This document shows, piece by piece, positions 19,201-27,833 of a stretch of DNA of 64,000 bases. This stretch comes from HGM04593 sp045654885 (GTDB taxonomy: Bacteria; Bacteroidota; Bacteroidia; Bacteroidales; Bacteroidaceae): assembly GCA_045654885.1 (NCBI GenBank), contig JAZOOF010000031.1:1-64000 (forward strand), given 5' to 3'. The position numbers and the translations under genes are program-made. Under the pieces are notes generated by a model. That model ran no database searches. It saw only the letters and a list, made by a program, of their open reading frames with translations, and was not told the DNA's origin. How positions within the stretch are numbered: the first letter of the stretch is position 1; the number at the start of each line of letters is the position of its first letter.

Positions 19201-22200
19201 CAGCAAGGCCGGTGACGAGACTGTCAACCAGGCGATACGCGACCTATACAACTACTATAAGGAGGTTGAAGCCAAGTATGGTGACAATGAGGCCGAGCAG
19301 CGCATGAAGGAGTATAAGGAGCAGTTGAAACAGAACAACAGCGGCTTCTCCCAGGTGGTATATACCCACGACTATACCTACAACGGCTATAAGTCGTTCA
19401 CCGATTATGTGAAGAATGTTACAAGGGGCGATTCTTATAGGGATCTTGATGTTCCTATCAGAAACGAACGTACATTCCCTGTGGGTATTGTATACAGGGT
19501 GAATGACATAAAGATGACTGGAACCGAGACAATGAAGAATAATCCATATTACCGTCTTAACTTCTGGCATTCAACAGCAACGCTTACACGTGCACCCAAG
19601 TATGACTTCTGCGAGTTGCCTTTCGACCAGTGTCAGGGCGGATACGGTACAGGTATTACCTTCACTGCCACATATCCCCAGCATCGCAAGCACAATACCA
19701 ATAATGGTGCTACAATGAGTGACCGTAAGTATGAGGAATCGTATAATCCTAAATACAGCGGCCGTTGGATTCGTCTTGCTTATGAAGGAACAGATAATCT
19801 TAATACACTTCTTCACAAGCAGGTTTGGTATCCTTTGAGTGACGATGCATGGATGGTTGAAAAGTTCGAGGAGGTTCTGGTAGCAGCTGCCAGCACCCGA
19901 TTGAAGAAACTGCATGACGGTGTTAAGGATTATCAGAAAGGAAAGGATTATTATCCCGATTTTACTGCTTCCGCTATGTCGGGTTCATCAGTGGAGTCAT
20001 TCATCACTGATTCATATAGTCAATATTCAATCTTTCATCCGAGAACGATTAATGTATATCCTCAATATGATAATGTAAAACCGGTATCAAGGTACGGTGA
20101 GGGTAGCGGTGGAATAAGTATGCCTCATTGGCAACTTGGACTTATATACGCTGCCGACTACCCGGGTACATATGGACTCACTGCAGCCAACTGCAGCCGT
20201 GGCGCGACAGCCAATAAGATAGCATCGAACATTCTTATCGGCAAGGAGCCAAGGTTCATGGCCAAAAACTTCCTTTCACGTGTCGATGACATTGAGGTTA
20301 CACTGAGGTACAACGATGCCTACAACATCGCAGCGGTATCATCGAACAGTGACGGTAACCTGTCGCTCTACGGCGTGCGCCCGAGCACAAGTGCCCAAAG
20401 AAGCGCTGTCCTCAAGTGGAAGGGCGGAGAAGCAGGCGATAACGGAACCGTTAATATGAATATTGCGGAGAATGAGTATGTGCACATTGCCGACCCGGCA
20501 ATGAGGAGCCTGTTGCTCGCTTATTACGACAAGAGCCCCAAGGATGGAAAGTTGCATGTTGACGAGATGAATGCAATTACCGAATTGGACATAAACTACA
20601 GCAAGACATACACAACGTTTGATGGCAAGAAGGTGCATATCACCTCATTGGATGCTCTGCGCAATATGCCTAACCTTGAACGTCTGAAGATTTATGATGT
20701 AGAGAAGGGAGAAGGCACAGCCGAGTCCATCAATAAATTCGAGAAGATGAACAAGAACCTCTCTCTCAACGGCAATCCCAAGCTCAAGAGACTTGAAATT
20801 GTACATTGGTACTCACTCGATACTCTTGACCTGAGACCCAACCAGGAACTCGAGGAGTTGTACTATGACTGTCGTCCTTATGACAGTACCACCGAGGATG
20901 GCTTTGTGAAAATTGATGGATACGCAGAACCGATAACTAAATATGGCAAACTCTCATGTGTTCTTATAAATGGTTGCAAGAGACTGCGTCACCTGAAGAT
21001 TGTAAACGGAACGCTGACAGGAGAAGGCCAAAGTATCAATTTGAAGAATATGCCGCAACTTGAGTCGCTCGACTTGCGCTACAACAGGATAAGCGATGTA
21101 TATATAAGAGAGTCATATCAGCTTGACGACTTGAGCAAGGTGAAACTCGGATGGCAGAGAGTTGAGGACAAAGATATTTCGCTTAAAAAGAATGTCGATG
21201 GCTTATATACTCATAATTATATAAAGAACAAAGTGCGTTCATTTATCTCTGCGAAGAACGGCACAAATGTTATTGACTATAATGGTGACAACTACAAAGT
21301 TGAACTGAGGAGTGTCGATGACGCCGCCAATTTCGGAGCCGAGGACCTTGACAGCGTTCTGCTGAACCATCTCCTGAAGAAAGCGGGATGCGAGGTTGAG
21401 AATCTCCGTAAGTGGACTGTGGAGCAGACAACTCTCGACATTTCAGGTCTTGGTGTAAACAGCATAAAGAACCTTTGGAATTGGATGCCTGCTCTTGTGG
21501 AGCTTAATGCAAGTGACAACAATTTGAAGGAACTCGATGTGGCTGCGTTCGCAAAACTCGAGAAACTGAATGCATCGAACAACTCGATACGTACATTCAA
21601 TGTGCGTCCCGAGAACTCGATAAAGGAGCTTGTGCTCAACAATAACGAACTGCAGGCATTGCCGCTCGACAGGTTGACAAAACTGACACGTCTTGAGTGC
21701 AACAGGAATGCAATTGAGGTGATGTACCTCAATTCAATGCCAGGTCTGCTTGTACTTGATTGTTCAGCCAACCGTTTGACAGAACTTTATATGGACAAGC
21801 TTGTGAACCTGACAACACTCAAGTGCAGCAACAATGCATTCGAGGAGGGTAAACTGGTATTGCCCGCCGGAGTGAACATGAAGGTGTTCGAGGCCGAGAA
21901 TGCATTGACCGGCATGTCGGAGATTAACCTGTCGGCGATGAACAGGCTTGAAAGGCTCAATCTCTCCAACAACGAGAATCTGAGGGATGTATATGTAAGC
22001 AGCACACCGACCACGCTGCAGTATATCGACCTGCATGGTTGCGAGAATCTCAGGACTCTGTGGCAGGGATACCGCAGCGGAACAACGGGCTTTAACCTTG
22101 TGGGCAGCGACAAGGCACCGACCTTCGGATGCCACTTCAGGTCATTAAGGGAGATTGACCTGTCGGGATGCCGAAAGCTGATTATCAACGAAATCACCTA

Positions 22201-25200
22201 TAATGAGACAGATTACCCGGAACTCCGAAAGATTGATGTTACCGATTGCCTTATAATAGCAGTTAACCTCAAGAGTGCTCTGAAGGATGTTGCTCAGCTG
22301 ACAGAAAAGGAGATGACCGAAGATGAGGCTCTTGCCGCATTGCGTACTCAACTTGAGATTGTACCGGCTGTGTCCAATGAGGATATAATAAAGCTCCTTA
22401 CTTATGTGGACATTACAGCGCTTTCTCAAAGCAGGAAGCAGACCGATGTGGCACTGATGAACAAGATTGCAGCAAGGGGTATAACTGCGGCCGATGTTCT
22501 CGAGGCCAAGGAGGCGTCTGAGTCTTCACGTACAATCAATACAGCCGCAAGAAACGGTCGTGTATCGACGAGAACAGTTGCTTCATCGGCAACCAAATTG
22601 ACCTCGTTATGTGTTGGTGCGCCTAACCGTATGGCCGGTCAGAGAGTGCCCGTAACGGTATATGACAAGAAGTGGTTTACACGCTGGGATGAGTGGAAAG
22701 ATTGGCCCGAGAATAAACACACAACGTATATGGTATATTACGATGAGGCCAATAACGAGACTGTTGAATATGACGAGTCTTTGGAAAAGGAAATCGAAGA
22801 GATAACCAAGGACGATGCAGCCATGCGTGCAGCCATGGGTGAGAACCTGTACGGTCATCTGAAGGAGAAACTGAGCCCCGACAGCCGTGCATTGCATGTG
22901 AAGGATGTTGAGGACTTTACAGAACTCAACTGTGCGTATATGGACATTGTTGACCTCAACGGCATCATCAAGTATATGCCCGACCTCAAGGTGGTGAACG
23001 CCGAGGCTAATGAACTCAAGAGCATAGACCTCAAGAATATGCCGGTTCTTGACAGCCTTAATCTGTCGTACAATCCTGTTCTTGAGAAGCTCAACCTTGC
23101 AAAGGCTGCAAAGTGGCTGAACATTTCAAACTCGTTTGTGGATGATGCTGCATTTGACGAGGCTGTTACATCGGCTGCGCACAGCACTTTGATTGCCGAC
23201 AACCTGACCGGTCCTGCCGAAATCTCAATCAATGCGACCCCGGCAGGCTCGCCTTCTTACATTTCGATGAAGAACAGCGGCAAGCAGCTTACTATATTGA
23301 ATTGCCATTCCGATGAATTGGTATTCGGCGGCAAGTCTTTGAAATTCAACTCCGATAAAGTGAGGTTCGATAGCCGCTCATGTTATGTAGGCAAGATTGT
23401 GCTCGATAGTAAGGATGAGCCTGTTGAACTGATATTCACTACTGCCGATATGGCTCTGATGTGGATAAACAAGTGGGTTGATGACAACAAGGGTGCCAAG
23501 TTCACGATGACTGTGAATACAGGCAACAGTGAGGTTGATACCAAATTCAACAACCAGCTGAACCTTGTGAACAGCGTAACAATGAATGGCGGTGTCAACA
23601 TTACAAGTGAGATGAAGACTGTTGCAAACAACCTCATCCTTGGATATGTATGGGACGGAGCAATACCCGAAGGTATCCGACTCGATGAGGTACTTGACAT
23701 GTTCGACCTGCACGAGAAGCGTTCCGAGGATGACGAGAGAATGCACAATGCAATGGGCACCAAGCTGCACGACAGCCTGAGAGAGAAGTTGGGCGTGAAG
23801 ACAGAGTATGTTCACACAACTGATGTTGCCAAACTGCAGACTCTCGATTGTGCAAACATGGGTGTAACAGACCTTGGTATTGTAATGGACTACCTGCCTG
23901 TTGTCACAACGGTAAATGCTGCGGGTAACTCGTTCGGCACTCTTGATATCAAGAAGAGTGGCCAGTTGAGTCTGCTCGACATCTCGGACAACAGCAAGTT
24001 GAGGAACTTCAGCACCCAGATGAAGGCAGTGCAGATGAAGCTGAACAACAGTTACATAAACCAGGCAATCTTCGATGCTGCGACTGCGAATGCAGGTACA
24101 TTGGAGATTGACGGCAATGGCGGAACACAGTCGTTGACATTGAATGTGACTCCGGTACAGGGCAGCTCTTCGTTCGGAAAGGTGCAGACTGTGCAACTGT
24201 CGAAACTGAAGATGAGGAACACTAACCGTTATCTTGACATAACGAAGTGCTCTCTCGACTTGCTGGAGTTCGGCGGTGCAAGGCTCAAGTTCCCGGCTAA
24301 CCTGTCAAGTGTGTCAATAAAAGATATTGAACTTGAACGTTCATCGGTTATGGAGCTGCAGTTCGGTAGTGCCGACGTGGCATTGAAGTGGATGCTCGAC
24401 TGGTGGGATGTCGCCAAGGGACAGAAACTGAAGATTACTTTCTATAACGTCAAGGCCGGTTATGAATCGTTTGTGAAGACAAACTTCTACGACGGTGTGA
24501 ACGATGCGCTTGCTGCGGGAATTACCGATGACCGTTATATCCCGTCATACTGCAAGAGTATAGTGGCTTTGGCTATCAATGGCGCTATTCCAAAGGGAGA
24601 CGGTTATGCCGAGATGGAGAACCGCCTGAATACTCTTGGCATTATCGATGTACTCACCGAGGAGGACAAGAAACTGCACGCGGCATTGGGCACTGCGTTG
24701 ACCGAGAATTTGAGGAAACGGCTTGTACCTGACAGGAAGTACCTGCATGTAGGTAACGTTGCAGAGCTGACGACACTCGATGCATCGGGTTACACGTTTG
24801 TTGACCCAACAACAACACTCGGCTTTATGCCTAAACTGAAGACTTTGATTACCGAGTACCACGAATTCGAGAGTCTGAACATAAGCAACCATCCTGTTGT
24901 GATGGACAAGTTGGTTATCGACAGTAACCCTTACTTTACTACGTTGACTGCAAAGTCCAACCGTGTAAAGGAGATTCACCTCTCGTACAGCAGCATAAGC
25001 AATACTATCTTGACAAATGCCCTGAATGTTTGTTCGGGTACGGTATATGTATATGGCAATTATGGTCCGCAGCTGTTGACGTTGAACACAACTTACAATG
25101 CTTCGCTTACAATGCAGAACACCAACAGAATCTTGAAACTCACCAAGTGTAACTTCAACACATTGAAGTTCGGCGGTAGCCGTCTGTGGTTTGCAGGTGA

Positions 25201-25585
25201 CCTTGCGGCATGCAAGGTGAACAACCTTATTCTGCAGCGCACGGGCAGCACAAGCAGCGGTGTGATTGAGGTGAATTTCGCAACTGCCGATGTGGCACTC
25301 TCTGTAATTCAGAAGATTGCAACCGGCAAAACCGGTACGGGTGTCAAGGTGAAGATTGTATTCAGCACCGGCAGCGCAACCAAGGACAAGGCTTTGAATG
25401 AATCGAGCCAGGTAAAGGCTATCAACGCGTTGTTGGTGAATGGCAAGACGGTTTCTACCTCTTTGTTGAATGAAGTGAACGGTTATCTGCACAATGCCGT
25501 GAAGAACAAGATATTGCCGGCCGGCTCAACATATGTGGCACCTGCAAGCACAAGTTCGAGCGGCTCATTCGGCAGGGTTTTATGA
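10259..25585 (+). CDS. Giant secreted repeat protein (5108 residues), TANFOR-like N terminus, LRR C terminus
   Basis: One uninterrupted frame of 15.3 kb. The ATG at 10259 gives a signal peptide (LVSLICLLLCAGSALAQ); an earlier in-frame ATG only adds an implausible leader. Residues 26 to about 1350 hold seven copies of a ~165-residue module with core PGxLFxVxLxN(x)T, starting near 26, 361, 518, 688, 861, 1029 and 1194. The first copy is longer and resembles TANFOR-type proteins (from memory). Residues 1350-2730 are beta-rich and Gly-rich, broken by charged K/E/D linkers near 1805-1840, 1940 and 2085-2105. A fibronectin-like stretch follows (near 2740-2850), then leucine-rich repeats from about 3430 and three ~305-residue LRR cassettes at about 4184, 4488 and 4799. 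The end is Ser/Thr-rich, with no sorting domain. Function unknown; adhesin or surface scaffold is a guess. Confidence 0.9.
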   Translation: MIKRRLLSLVSLICLLLCAGSALAQVSVQVQSRQNPLPAQGGIYMTDPGRFFNIVLTNNSASEFLPVRLEVRLEGPIENGVDIWPNGDSFLAVMASRTMPTYIPLQPGQTRVLTQTDLMNMFRQYDGGTEMYGGGQLYEVFTGGANDGAFGLLPEGHYGMKITAKTNFTEYNDPGEVLGEGYCYFDICYNAKAPSFNNIEYLNNNNTYESGFVELGGYYTAYFPTSNPRFSWTEPTFNATGLSVKRQFLYDFRIYQLANNQEPSDATLHNGVIAFEQCGLMTPQCFVPYNVVAELKRYRNVKYVAQVTARTLVSDASNPNYTIIENGGKSEMILLLMEDSGIGGGEDSDIIVDTSNRDYPINVTINTKRTELPYAMYGYFETPGELFDITLENTSSETIQVCMLLQYYKGNWGVTAAPNRQHTDRFIEIPAGEKITLSEEQINELAGDYDIDYDVIAFKAKTGFIIGKPTSEYFTEKTDTAFLRVCRYTGGKAVLRETIIGKGRTPFTVNPDVISGEMFNVTFEPKHPIMPADGKYYFTKPSRLFKVKIKNLAHNDVRLFPLIHYFENPTQEDEVAYVGDCFTPERLDLPPLAIESGNERSLTDEEVDMYFGGFDQVHKIDAMWQVDNIMDPSEVVFDPSFINQARLFLMDYDKLLSLDLETEKKSSAILMNYDIQYNVSHDVVLGDVDIRIEPVVGFPTNGDVYINDPGRVFKITLTNLTDEDMELIPGITYDGREIDDVTYSYTASKWFTKPSFTLKAGEEKKVLDRVFLKQYCGDETAVRFNHSTGEKEEAFTDFDEIITTEDANKMKFILVDAISLKTFEVYENMLSPETLDKRSEMITVATQAYEFWADPNLQLYDLNVYIELKKNPMPCNPRAYLTKPEQLFKVWLENTSDEPIQMIPFITFNFNGDMDTTYLCGSYRDENIPTITVEPGPKKQMNDEYVHMLFSGNNFFKVFEKEDGTQERVDYNVFNIDRDVTLDPELFSRVQLLALNPDFLEATGTTLDKFIVGSGKLDFQVSPTERLDDIGVTVKPKSDPLPSNAELYFNSPGVLFDVELKNNTLETYNVIPNIMYLFDDFGSYYGSVYDDDRLDQFVTIPPGETTLLTSEMLNKMCGTPKEVKCFEARVNGYDEKPIEDINTIVNLEAFNQIEVIAYCADSLKKLPKDMEDRKSRAMLGGGKSDFNAKNIAFEDVVVTIAPKGGADYRLEPDVYFEKPGDLFKVTLRNLTTEEKKVNLRLTFNDKYFIDKPDSLITLGSEDKLELTAEQLNNICGYDIYSYGAPLFECDENGVILSEKPAASELEMKKGDNKVTALVWRKKIADEEKPNVYSVDSVSVCDTIFQPALRKLWIGDYRLTLTEFEKIDGKDAKMKEEGNDCFKGKGYVSDTIMGMPVRIAVEYDSIYVNNELQRVVKNNVRSILEESSHAPIDIFKEEIVKQLGESDKETAEAKVDELLNKSGMGAFYTYVIGNAMQTIGKVDSLSMVKLPLGLTVPMDKDMKCPATIQLAQKEYTPVDANIDLLGEFVMPESEYLDSEILIFAARKLTSSPDEFLPKTGSLGLVKDFTVNDPNSAYKFTFKAPTNQDYSKATDGCYIMWKDGDFAELCASISMNLPYDELMKDDGTNPVEKGVHPNITLTALIADKEDWYGTIKMDDFQSVRAPGFTFSVTGAETGIVLDRSKKKTPTGIKFPENYKFDDPLGLSADPGKDETAYNEWQGFYFQKLGCKLPPFVELDDAGKTRAEISVNNMIYDDSGFSMSASVDSLLNKGTAKMGGWNITIDKIWLNIKQSNFGDAGINGRIEVPLLYAKTSDEKKDDKGDDEGGEKKDGESGEKKKAQIGYKAKIANAVKDDKEGIEIDFSMQQIEDEIAFDFMLAEVSFNKEKTYFNVKYSDLYPEDKRTRVELRLDGEVAIKCSENIDFELPTIPFEDMRFANFKDEEEKTDKSPDSKQQASTEGQSLTSPDGDVDFHTGRWALSGDPDDGGDFWGGFPLVLDGISMKVGDGAKSLGVYVNGGIVVMGNAKTGLGATVGLTIWSDVDWDKMDISYRNVEFNDMHVEGSFGGMVSISGDLTVKDELKGGNEEENSEDGEQKQEEGGEDSDAGKMKGFDAQLTIKVKGLFDASISGGYYKVKKGSADYELDDADEKKNEYYHAGYFLASAEISPVPIGPVSLKGITGGIFINYAVAVSELEEADDFVQAMHDNLKPKYKSYGGAFGVKLVVGEETLVKGDAVMLLMIDMQSDGTVRCPGFMFQGKVAALCAPDSDEGLINSKITILYEDTTTPELTAEEKKTKTADEIAADAEKRKEEHKLFRLSITMDADIAGMYKNITGEEYQVANPMVGLEEFDQKHADAENQGDQNNSSSSAGSAESKGYIKAGAGASMALELEIRNYPSTGKSFWHLYVGEPDESKRCRITFIDFEFGRNEPIGLWAKLYANAYLCIGNELPGNGQLPALPEKVVEALGMEGADGKVDNSLKGKIEAARQQTMKGGPAGDINGGIMVGAAIGAEIGCNAVFCYANVEGMLGFDLILKQYANGVKCTDGRRAGGKNGFYATGQFYAMLKGELGLMLDLWIFQGKVPLVDMTLGALLQGGFPNPTWVYGRLRAKGSVLGGLIKFNSTIEMKAGKICVPEMGNPLDDIKVFGDIQPGDEDIERGWSEKNLASCYGKSTFTTNMKIGEVLTLVDEKATMERAGMGDEVNNVLRKYVFYLDDQFEVKKYDESDPTNDERDTKCADTYVTHINPTYDHENYQIVTGSLEPNTLYRIKLRGTCKEIVNGDSIDPIYEKDGKKESRPYEDKRYVYFRTGGPSEDINDEVMGFVPNQGFTCTLDNVVQPSFMELHQRSDYWSNPDYEFLASVKVRDEETGLFVLPDAPQGLRKGQTSQFENLRVVEVIEQGVDEDGNEFKYATVMLEKPLPEKYFEKDRTYRFEIQRINSAQVDAYISMIEENYKSIMAMTEEDMANYESELAAMDAAIAEGDSKAGDETVNQAIRDLYNYYKEVEAKYGDNEAEQRMKEYKEQLKQNNSGFSQVVYTHDYTYNGYKSFTDYVKNVTRGDSYRDLDVPIRNERTFPVGIVYRVNDIKMTGTETMKNNPYYRLNFWHSTATLTRAPKYDFCELPFDQCQGGYGTGITFTATYPQHRKHNTNNGATMSDRKYEESYNPKYSGRWIRLAYEGTDNLNTLLHKQVWYPLSDDAWMVEKFEEVLVAAASTRLKKLHDGVKDYQKGKDYYPDFTASAMSGSSVESFITDSYSQYSIFHPRTINVYPQYDNVKPVSRYGEGSGGISMPHWQLGLIYAADYPGTYGLTAANCSRGATANKIASNILIGKEPRFMAKNFLSRVDDIEVTLRYNDAYNIAAVSSNSDGNLSLYGVRPSTSAQRSAVLKWKGGEAGDNGTVNMNIAENEYVHIADPAMRSLLLAYYDKSPKDGKLHVDEMNAITELDINYSKTYTTFDGKKVHITSLDALRNMPNLERLKIYDVEKGEGTAESINKFEKMNKNLSLNGNPKLKRLEIVHWYSLDTLDLRPNQELEELYYDCRPYDSTTEDGFVKIDGYAEPITKYGKLSCVLINGCKRLRHLKIVNGTLTGEGQSINLKNMPQLESLDLRYNRISDVYIRESYQLDDLSKVKLGWQRVEDKDISLKKNVDGLYTHNYIKNKVRSFISAKNGTNVIDYNGDNYKVELRSVDDAANFGAEDLDSVLLNHLLKKAGCEVENLRKWTVEQTTLDISGLGVNSIKNLWNWMPALVELNASDNNLKELDVAAFAKLEKLNASNNSIRTFNVRPENSIKELVLNNNELQALPLDRLTKLTRLECNRNAIEVMYLNSMPGLLVLDCSANRLTELYMDKLVNLTTLKCSNNAFEEGKLVLPAGVNMKVFEAENALTGMSEINLSAMNRLERLNLSNNENLRDVYVSSTPTTLQYIDLHGCENLRTLWQGYRSGTTGFNLVGSDKAPTFGCHFRSLREIDLSGCRKLIINEITYNETDYPELRKIDVTDCLIIAVNLKSALKDVAQLTEKEMTEDEALAALRTQLEIVPAVSNEDIIKLLTYVDITALSQSRKQTDVALMNKIAARGITAADVLEAKEASESSRTINTAARNGRVSTRTVASSATKLTSLCVGAPNRMAGQRVPVTVYDKKWFTRWDEWKDWPENKHTTYMVYYDEANNETVEYDESLEKEIEEITKDDAAMRAAMGENLYGHLKEKLSPDSRALHVKDVEDFTELNCAYMDIVDLNGIIKYMPDLKVVNAEANELKSIDLKNMPVLDSLNLSYNPVLEKLNLAKAAKWLNISNSFVDDAAFDEAVTSAAHSTLIADNLTGPAEISINATPAGSPSYISMKNSGKQLTILNCHSDELVFGGKSLKFNSDKVRFDSRSCYVGKIVLDSKDEPVELIFTTADMALMWINKWVDDNKGAKFTMTVNTGNSEVDTKFNNQLNLVNSVTMNGGVNITSEMKTVANNLILGYVWDGAIPEGIRLDEVLDMFDLHEKRSEDDERMHNAMGTKLHDSLREKLGVKTEYVHTTDVAKLQTLDCANMGVTDLGIVMDYLPVVTTVNAAGNSFGTLDIKKSGQLSLLDISDNSKLRNFSTQMKAVQMKLNNSYINQAIFDAATANAGTLEIDGNGGTQSLTLNVTPVQGSSSFGKVQTVQLSKLKMRNTNRYLDITKCSLDLLEFGGARLKFPANLSSVSIKDIELERSSVMELQFGSADVALKWMLDWWDVAKGQKLKITFYNVKAGYESFVKTNFYDGVNDALAAGITDDRYIPSYCKSIVALAINGAIPKGDGYAEMENRLNTLGIIDVLTEEDKKLHAALGTALTENLRKRLVPDRKYLHVGNVAELTTLDASGYTFVDPTTTLGFMPKLKTLITEYHEFESLNISNHPVVMDKLVIDSNPYFTTLTAKSNRVKEIHLSYSSISNTILTNALNVCSGTVYVYGNYGPQLLTLNTTYNASLTMQNTNRILKLTKCNFNTLKFGGSRLWFAGDLAACKVNNLILQRTGSTSSGVIEVNFATADVALSVIQKIATGKTGTGVKVKIVFSTGSATKDKALNESSQVKAINALLVNGKTVSTSLLNEVNGYLHNAVKNKILPAGSTYVAPASTSSSGSFGRVL

Positions 25586-25603
25586 TAATAAAATGAACAA
25601 TAT

Positions 25604-27802
25604 ATGAAAAGATTATTTGAATTGAGAAGATTGGTTGTACTGGCTGTGCTGTTGTTGGCGACAACGGCACAGGCCGGCAATGCGGTTGAGAGGATGCTGA
25701 CATTGGAGGGGGATACCGTGAGGAGCCATACTACATGGGAGACGTTCTTTCTGCATACGCTGGCACGCCCCAAGGGCGACTGCGTGATGTTGCGTTGGGC
25801 ACCCGACAAGTTCCCTGCATGGTACTTGGCAAACAAGTATGGTTACAATGTACTGCGAACTGATGAGGCCGGGCGTGTGGATACCTTGGCAAAGAACCTT
25901 TTCCCAATGCCGTTGGAGGAGATGAAACAGCGCTTTGAACCCTCGGACTCGCTGGCGGGTGCTGCGGCACAGATGCTCTACGGAAAGGGTTCGGAACTGG
26001 ACAATGCGATAGCCAATGACGGTGCCGAAGGTATTGTGCAACTGTATGAGGAGCAGCAGACACGCTTTGCCTATGCTATGCTGCTTGCCGAGATACGCCC
26101 CGACCTGGCAAAGACAATGGCGCTTTTCTACGTGGACAGTACTGCGGCGAAGGGTAAGGAATACACCTACAAGGTTACGACCAACATCCCAAGAAAGGAG
26201 ATGAACCTAATATACAAGGATGTGACTGTGGTGAACAAGAAAGCCCCGGTGCCGCAGTATAATCCTGTGATAAAGGATTCCATTGGTGTCGACGGTCGTT
26301 CGATACGTATATTCTGGCCTATGGATGTTGCATTCACGGTGTATGACATTGAGTGCCGCTACAACGGCGGGGAGTGGAAGAAACTGAATGAGCGTCCTTT
26401 CATGACTCTGCGTACTTATGAGGATGAGTCCGTAGCGCAGAACATATTCGAGCATGCCGGTATTGAGCCTGGCAGTTACGAGTTCCGTATATGCGGTTAC
26501 GACTCGTTTGGCGAGAAGAGCGAGTACAGCAACGTGCACAAGGTGGAACTGCCCGACGTGATTCCGCCTACAGCGCCGTTGATAAAGTACTTCAGACTTG
26601 AGCGCCCCGACGAAAATACCGTCATTGCCGACATGGTGTGGGAGAAGAACATTATGGAACCTGACTTTGTGGGATATGATATCTACTACTACAACCCGCA
26701 GATAGACAGCACCTGGGTGAAACTGAACGAGCAGTTGCTTGCTCCAAGTGATACGATATTCCGTTGTGAGGTGACATATCTGGGTACGGGCCGCGTGACA
26801 ATCATGTCGGTGGATACATTGGGCAACACATCGGCAGCCATGCCGCAGGAGATGTTCATTGCCGACTTCACCGCGCCGGCTCCGCCTACCGGCCTTGAGT
26901 ATGTGATGTCGCCCACGGGCAGCCTGCTTATCAAGTGGCAGGCAAGCAAGGACAAGGATGTTGCGGGATATCAGCTCTACTATGCCAACGATACTACACA
27001 CACCTTTGTACAGAAGGCAGGACGCTCCACAAGGGGCACTGCAATCTTCGATACGCTCAAGGTGAACGGCGTGGCGCAGAGGTATACTTATTACAGGCTG
27101 AAGGCCTATGACTACTCGGGCAACGAGTCCAAGTTCTCGCAGACTCTGCAGGTGAAGCGCAAGAATTATGACGCGCCGCGTCCGTGCCGAATAGACTCTA
27201 TGTGGCAGGATACAAAGAGTGTATATATGAGTTGGTATCCTTCATCGGAGTATGATGTGGAGAAATTCTACGTGTACCGTCGTTTGGAGGGCGAGGAGAT
27301 TAACACACTCATTGGTGTGCTCCCCATCGACTCGGTGAAGAACGGTCGTCTTTATGTGACCGATTCGCCCGAGCCGAACCATACGAAACGATATTACTAT
27401 CACATTGAGACGATGAATGAGACGGGTATAACATCGGAACCTTCGCTCGAGGCCGGCTTCCTGCAGCGAGGTGAGATGCTGCTGCCGCTGAAGGTTGGCA
27501 TGGGCGCCGTGTATCGCCCCGAAGACAAGCATGTGTTCATAGCCTGGGATCTTACCGGACTGACTGATGAACTGCTTGATGAAGGACTCTACTTCTGTAT
27601 ATACAAGAAGTGGGACGGTGAGGATTTCTTCCGTCACATCGATTCGCCAAGGATTGACGCACGCACAGCCACCGACCGCTACATGGAGCCGGGCGATGCT
27701 GCCGAGTACCGCATCAGGGTGCGCTCAAGGGACGGACGCTTCAGCCGATACTCGAATGTGGTGAGAGTGGAGATACCTGAAGAGGAAGAAGAAAAGAAAT
27801 GA
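25604..27802 (+). CDS. Secreted fibronectin type III repeat protein
   Basis: A 732-residue protein with a signal peptide (LAVLLLATTAQAG). The first ~210 residues form a domain I do not recognise; they contain a conserved-looking PKGDCVMLRWAPDKFPAWY segment. About four fibronectin type III modules follow, each with the YxxYRLKAYDYSGNES or YEFRICGYDSFGEKSEYS type ending and PP(T/A)PP linkers. The acidic tail ends EEEEEKK. It starts 18 bases after the giant gene and ends 31 bases before the lipoprotein gene. FnIII proteins of this size next to giant TANFOR-like proteins suggest a joint surface complex; this is inference. Confidence 0.85.
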   Translation: MKRLFELRRLVVLAVLLLATTAQAGNAVERMLTLEGDTVRSHTTWETFFLHTLARPKGDCVMLRWAPDKFPAWYLANKYGYNVLRTDEAGRVDTLAKNLFPMPLEEMKQRFEPSDSLAGAAAQMLYGKGSELDNAIANDGAEGIVQLYEEQQTRFAYAMLLAEIRPDLAKTMALFYVDSTAAKGKEYTYKVTTNIPRKEMNLIYKDVTVVNKKAPVPQYNPVIKDSIGVDGRSIRIFWPMDVAFTVYDIECRYNGGEWKKLNERPFMTLRTYEDESVAQNIFEHAGIEPGSYEFRICGYDSFGEKSEYSNVHKVELPDVIPPTAPLIKYFRLERPDENTVIADMVWEKNIMEPDFVGYDIYYYNPQIDSTWVKLNEQLLAPSDTIFRCEVTYLGTGRVTIMSVDTLGNTSAAMPQEMFIADFTAPAPPTGLEYVMSPTGSLLIKWQASKDKDVAGYQLYYANDTTHTFVQKAGRSTRGTAIFDTLKVNGVAQRYTYYRLKAYDYSGNESKFSQTLQVKRKNYDAPRPCRIDSMWQDTKSVYMSWYPSSEYDVEKFYVYRRLEGEEINTLIGVLPIDSVKNGRLYVTDSPEPNHTKRYYYHIETMNETGITSEPSLEAGFLQRGEMLLPLKVGMGAVYRPEDKHVFIAWDLTGLTDELLDEGLYFCIYKKWDGEDFFRHIDSPRIDARTATDRYMEPGDAAEYRIRVRSRDGRFSRYSNVVRVEIPEEEEEKK

Positions 27803-27833
27803 TTGGCCAAAGTTTCAATATAATGCAAGGACA

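Noticed and set aside
10259..25585. Long minus-strand open frames opposite the giant gene (for example 12530-14068 and 23378-24196).
   Set aside because: They lie wholly inside a gene with clear export signal, repeats and domains, and read as Cys/His/Val-rich shadows with no recognisable domain.
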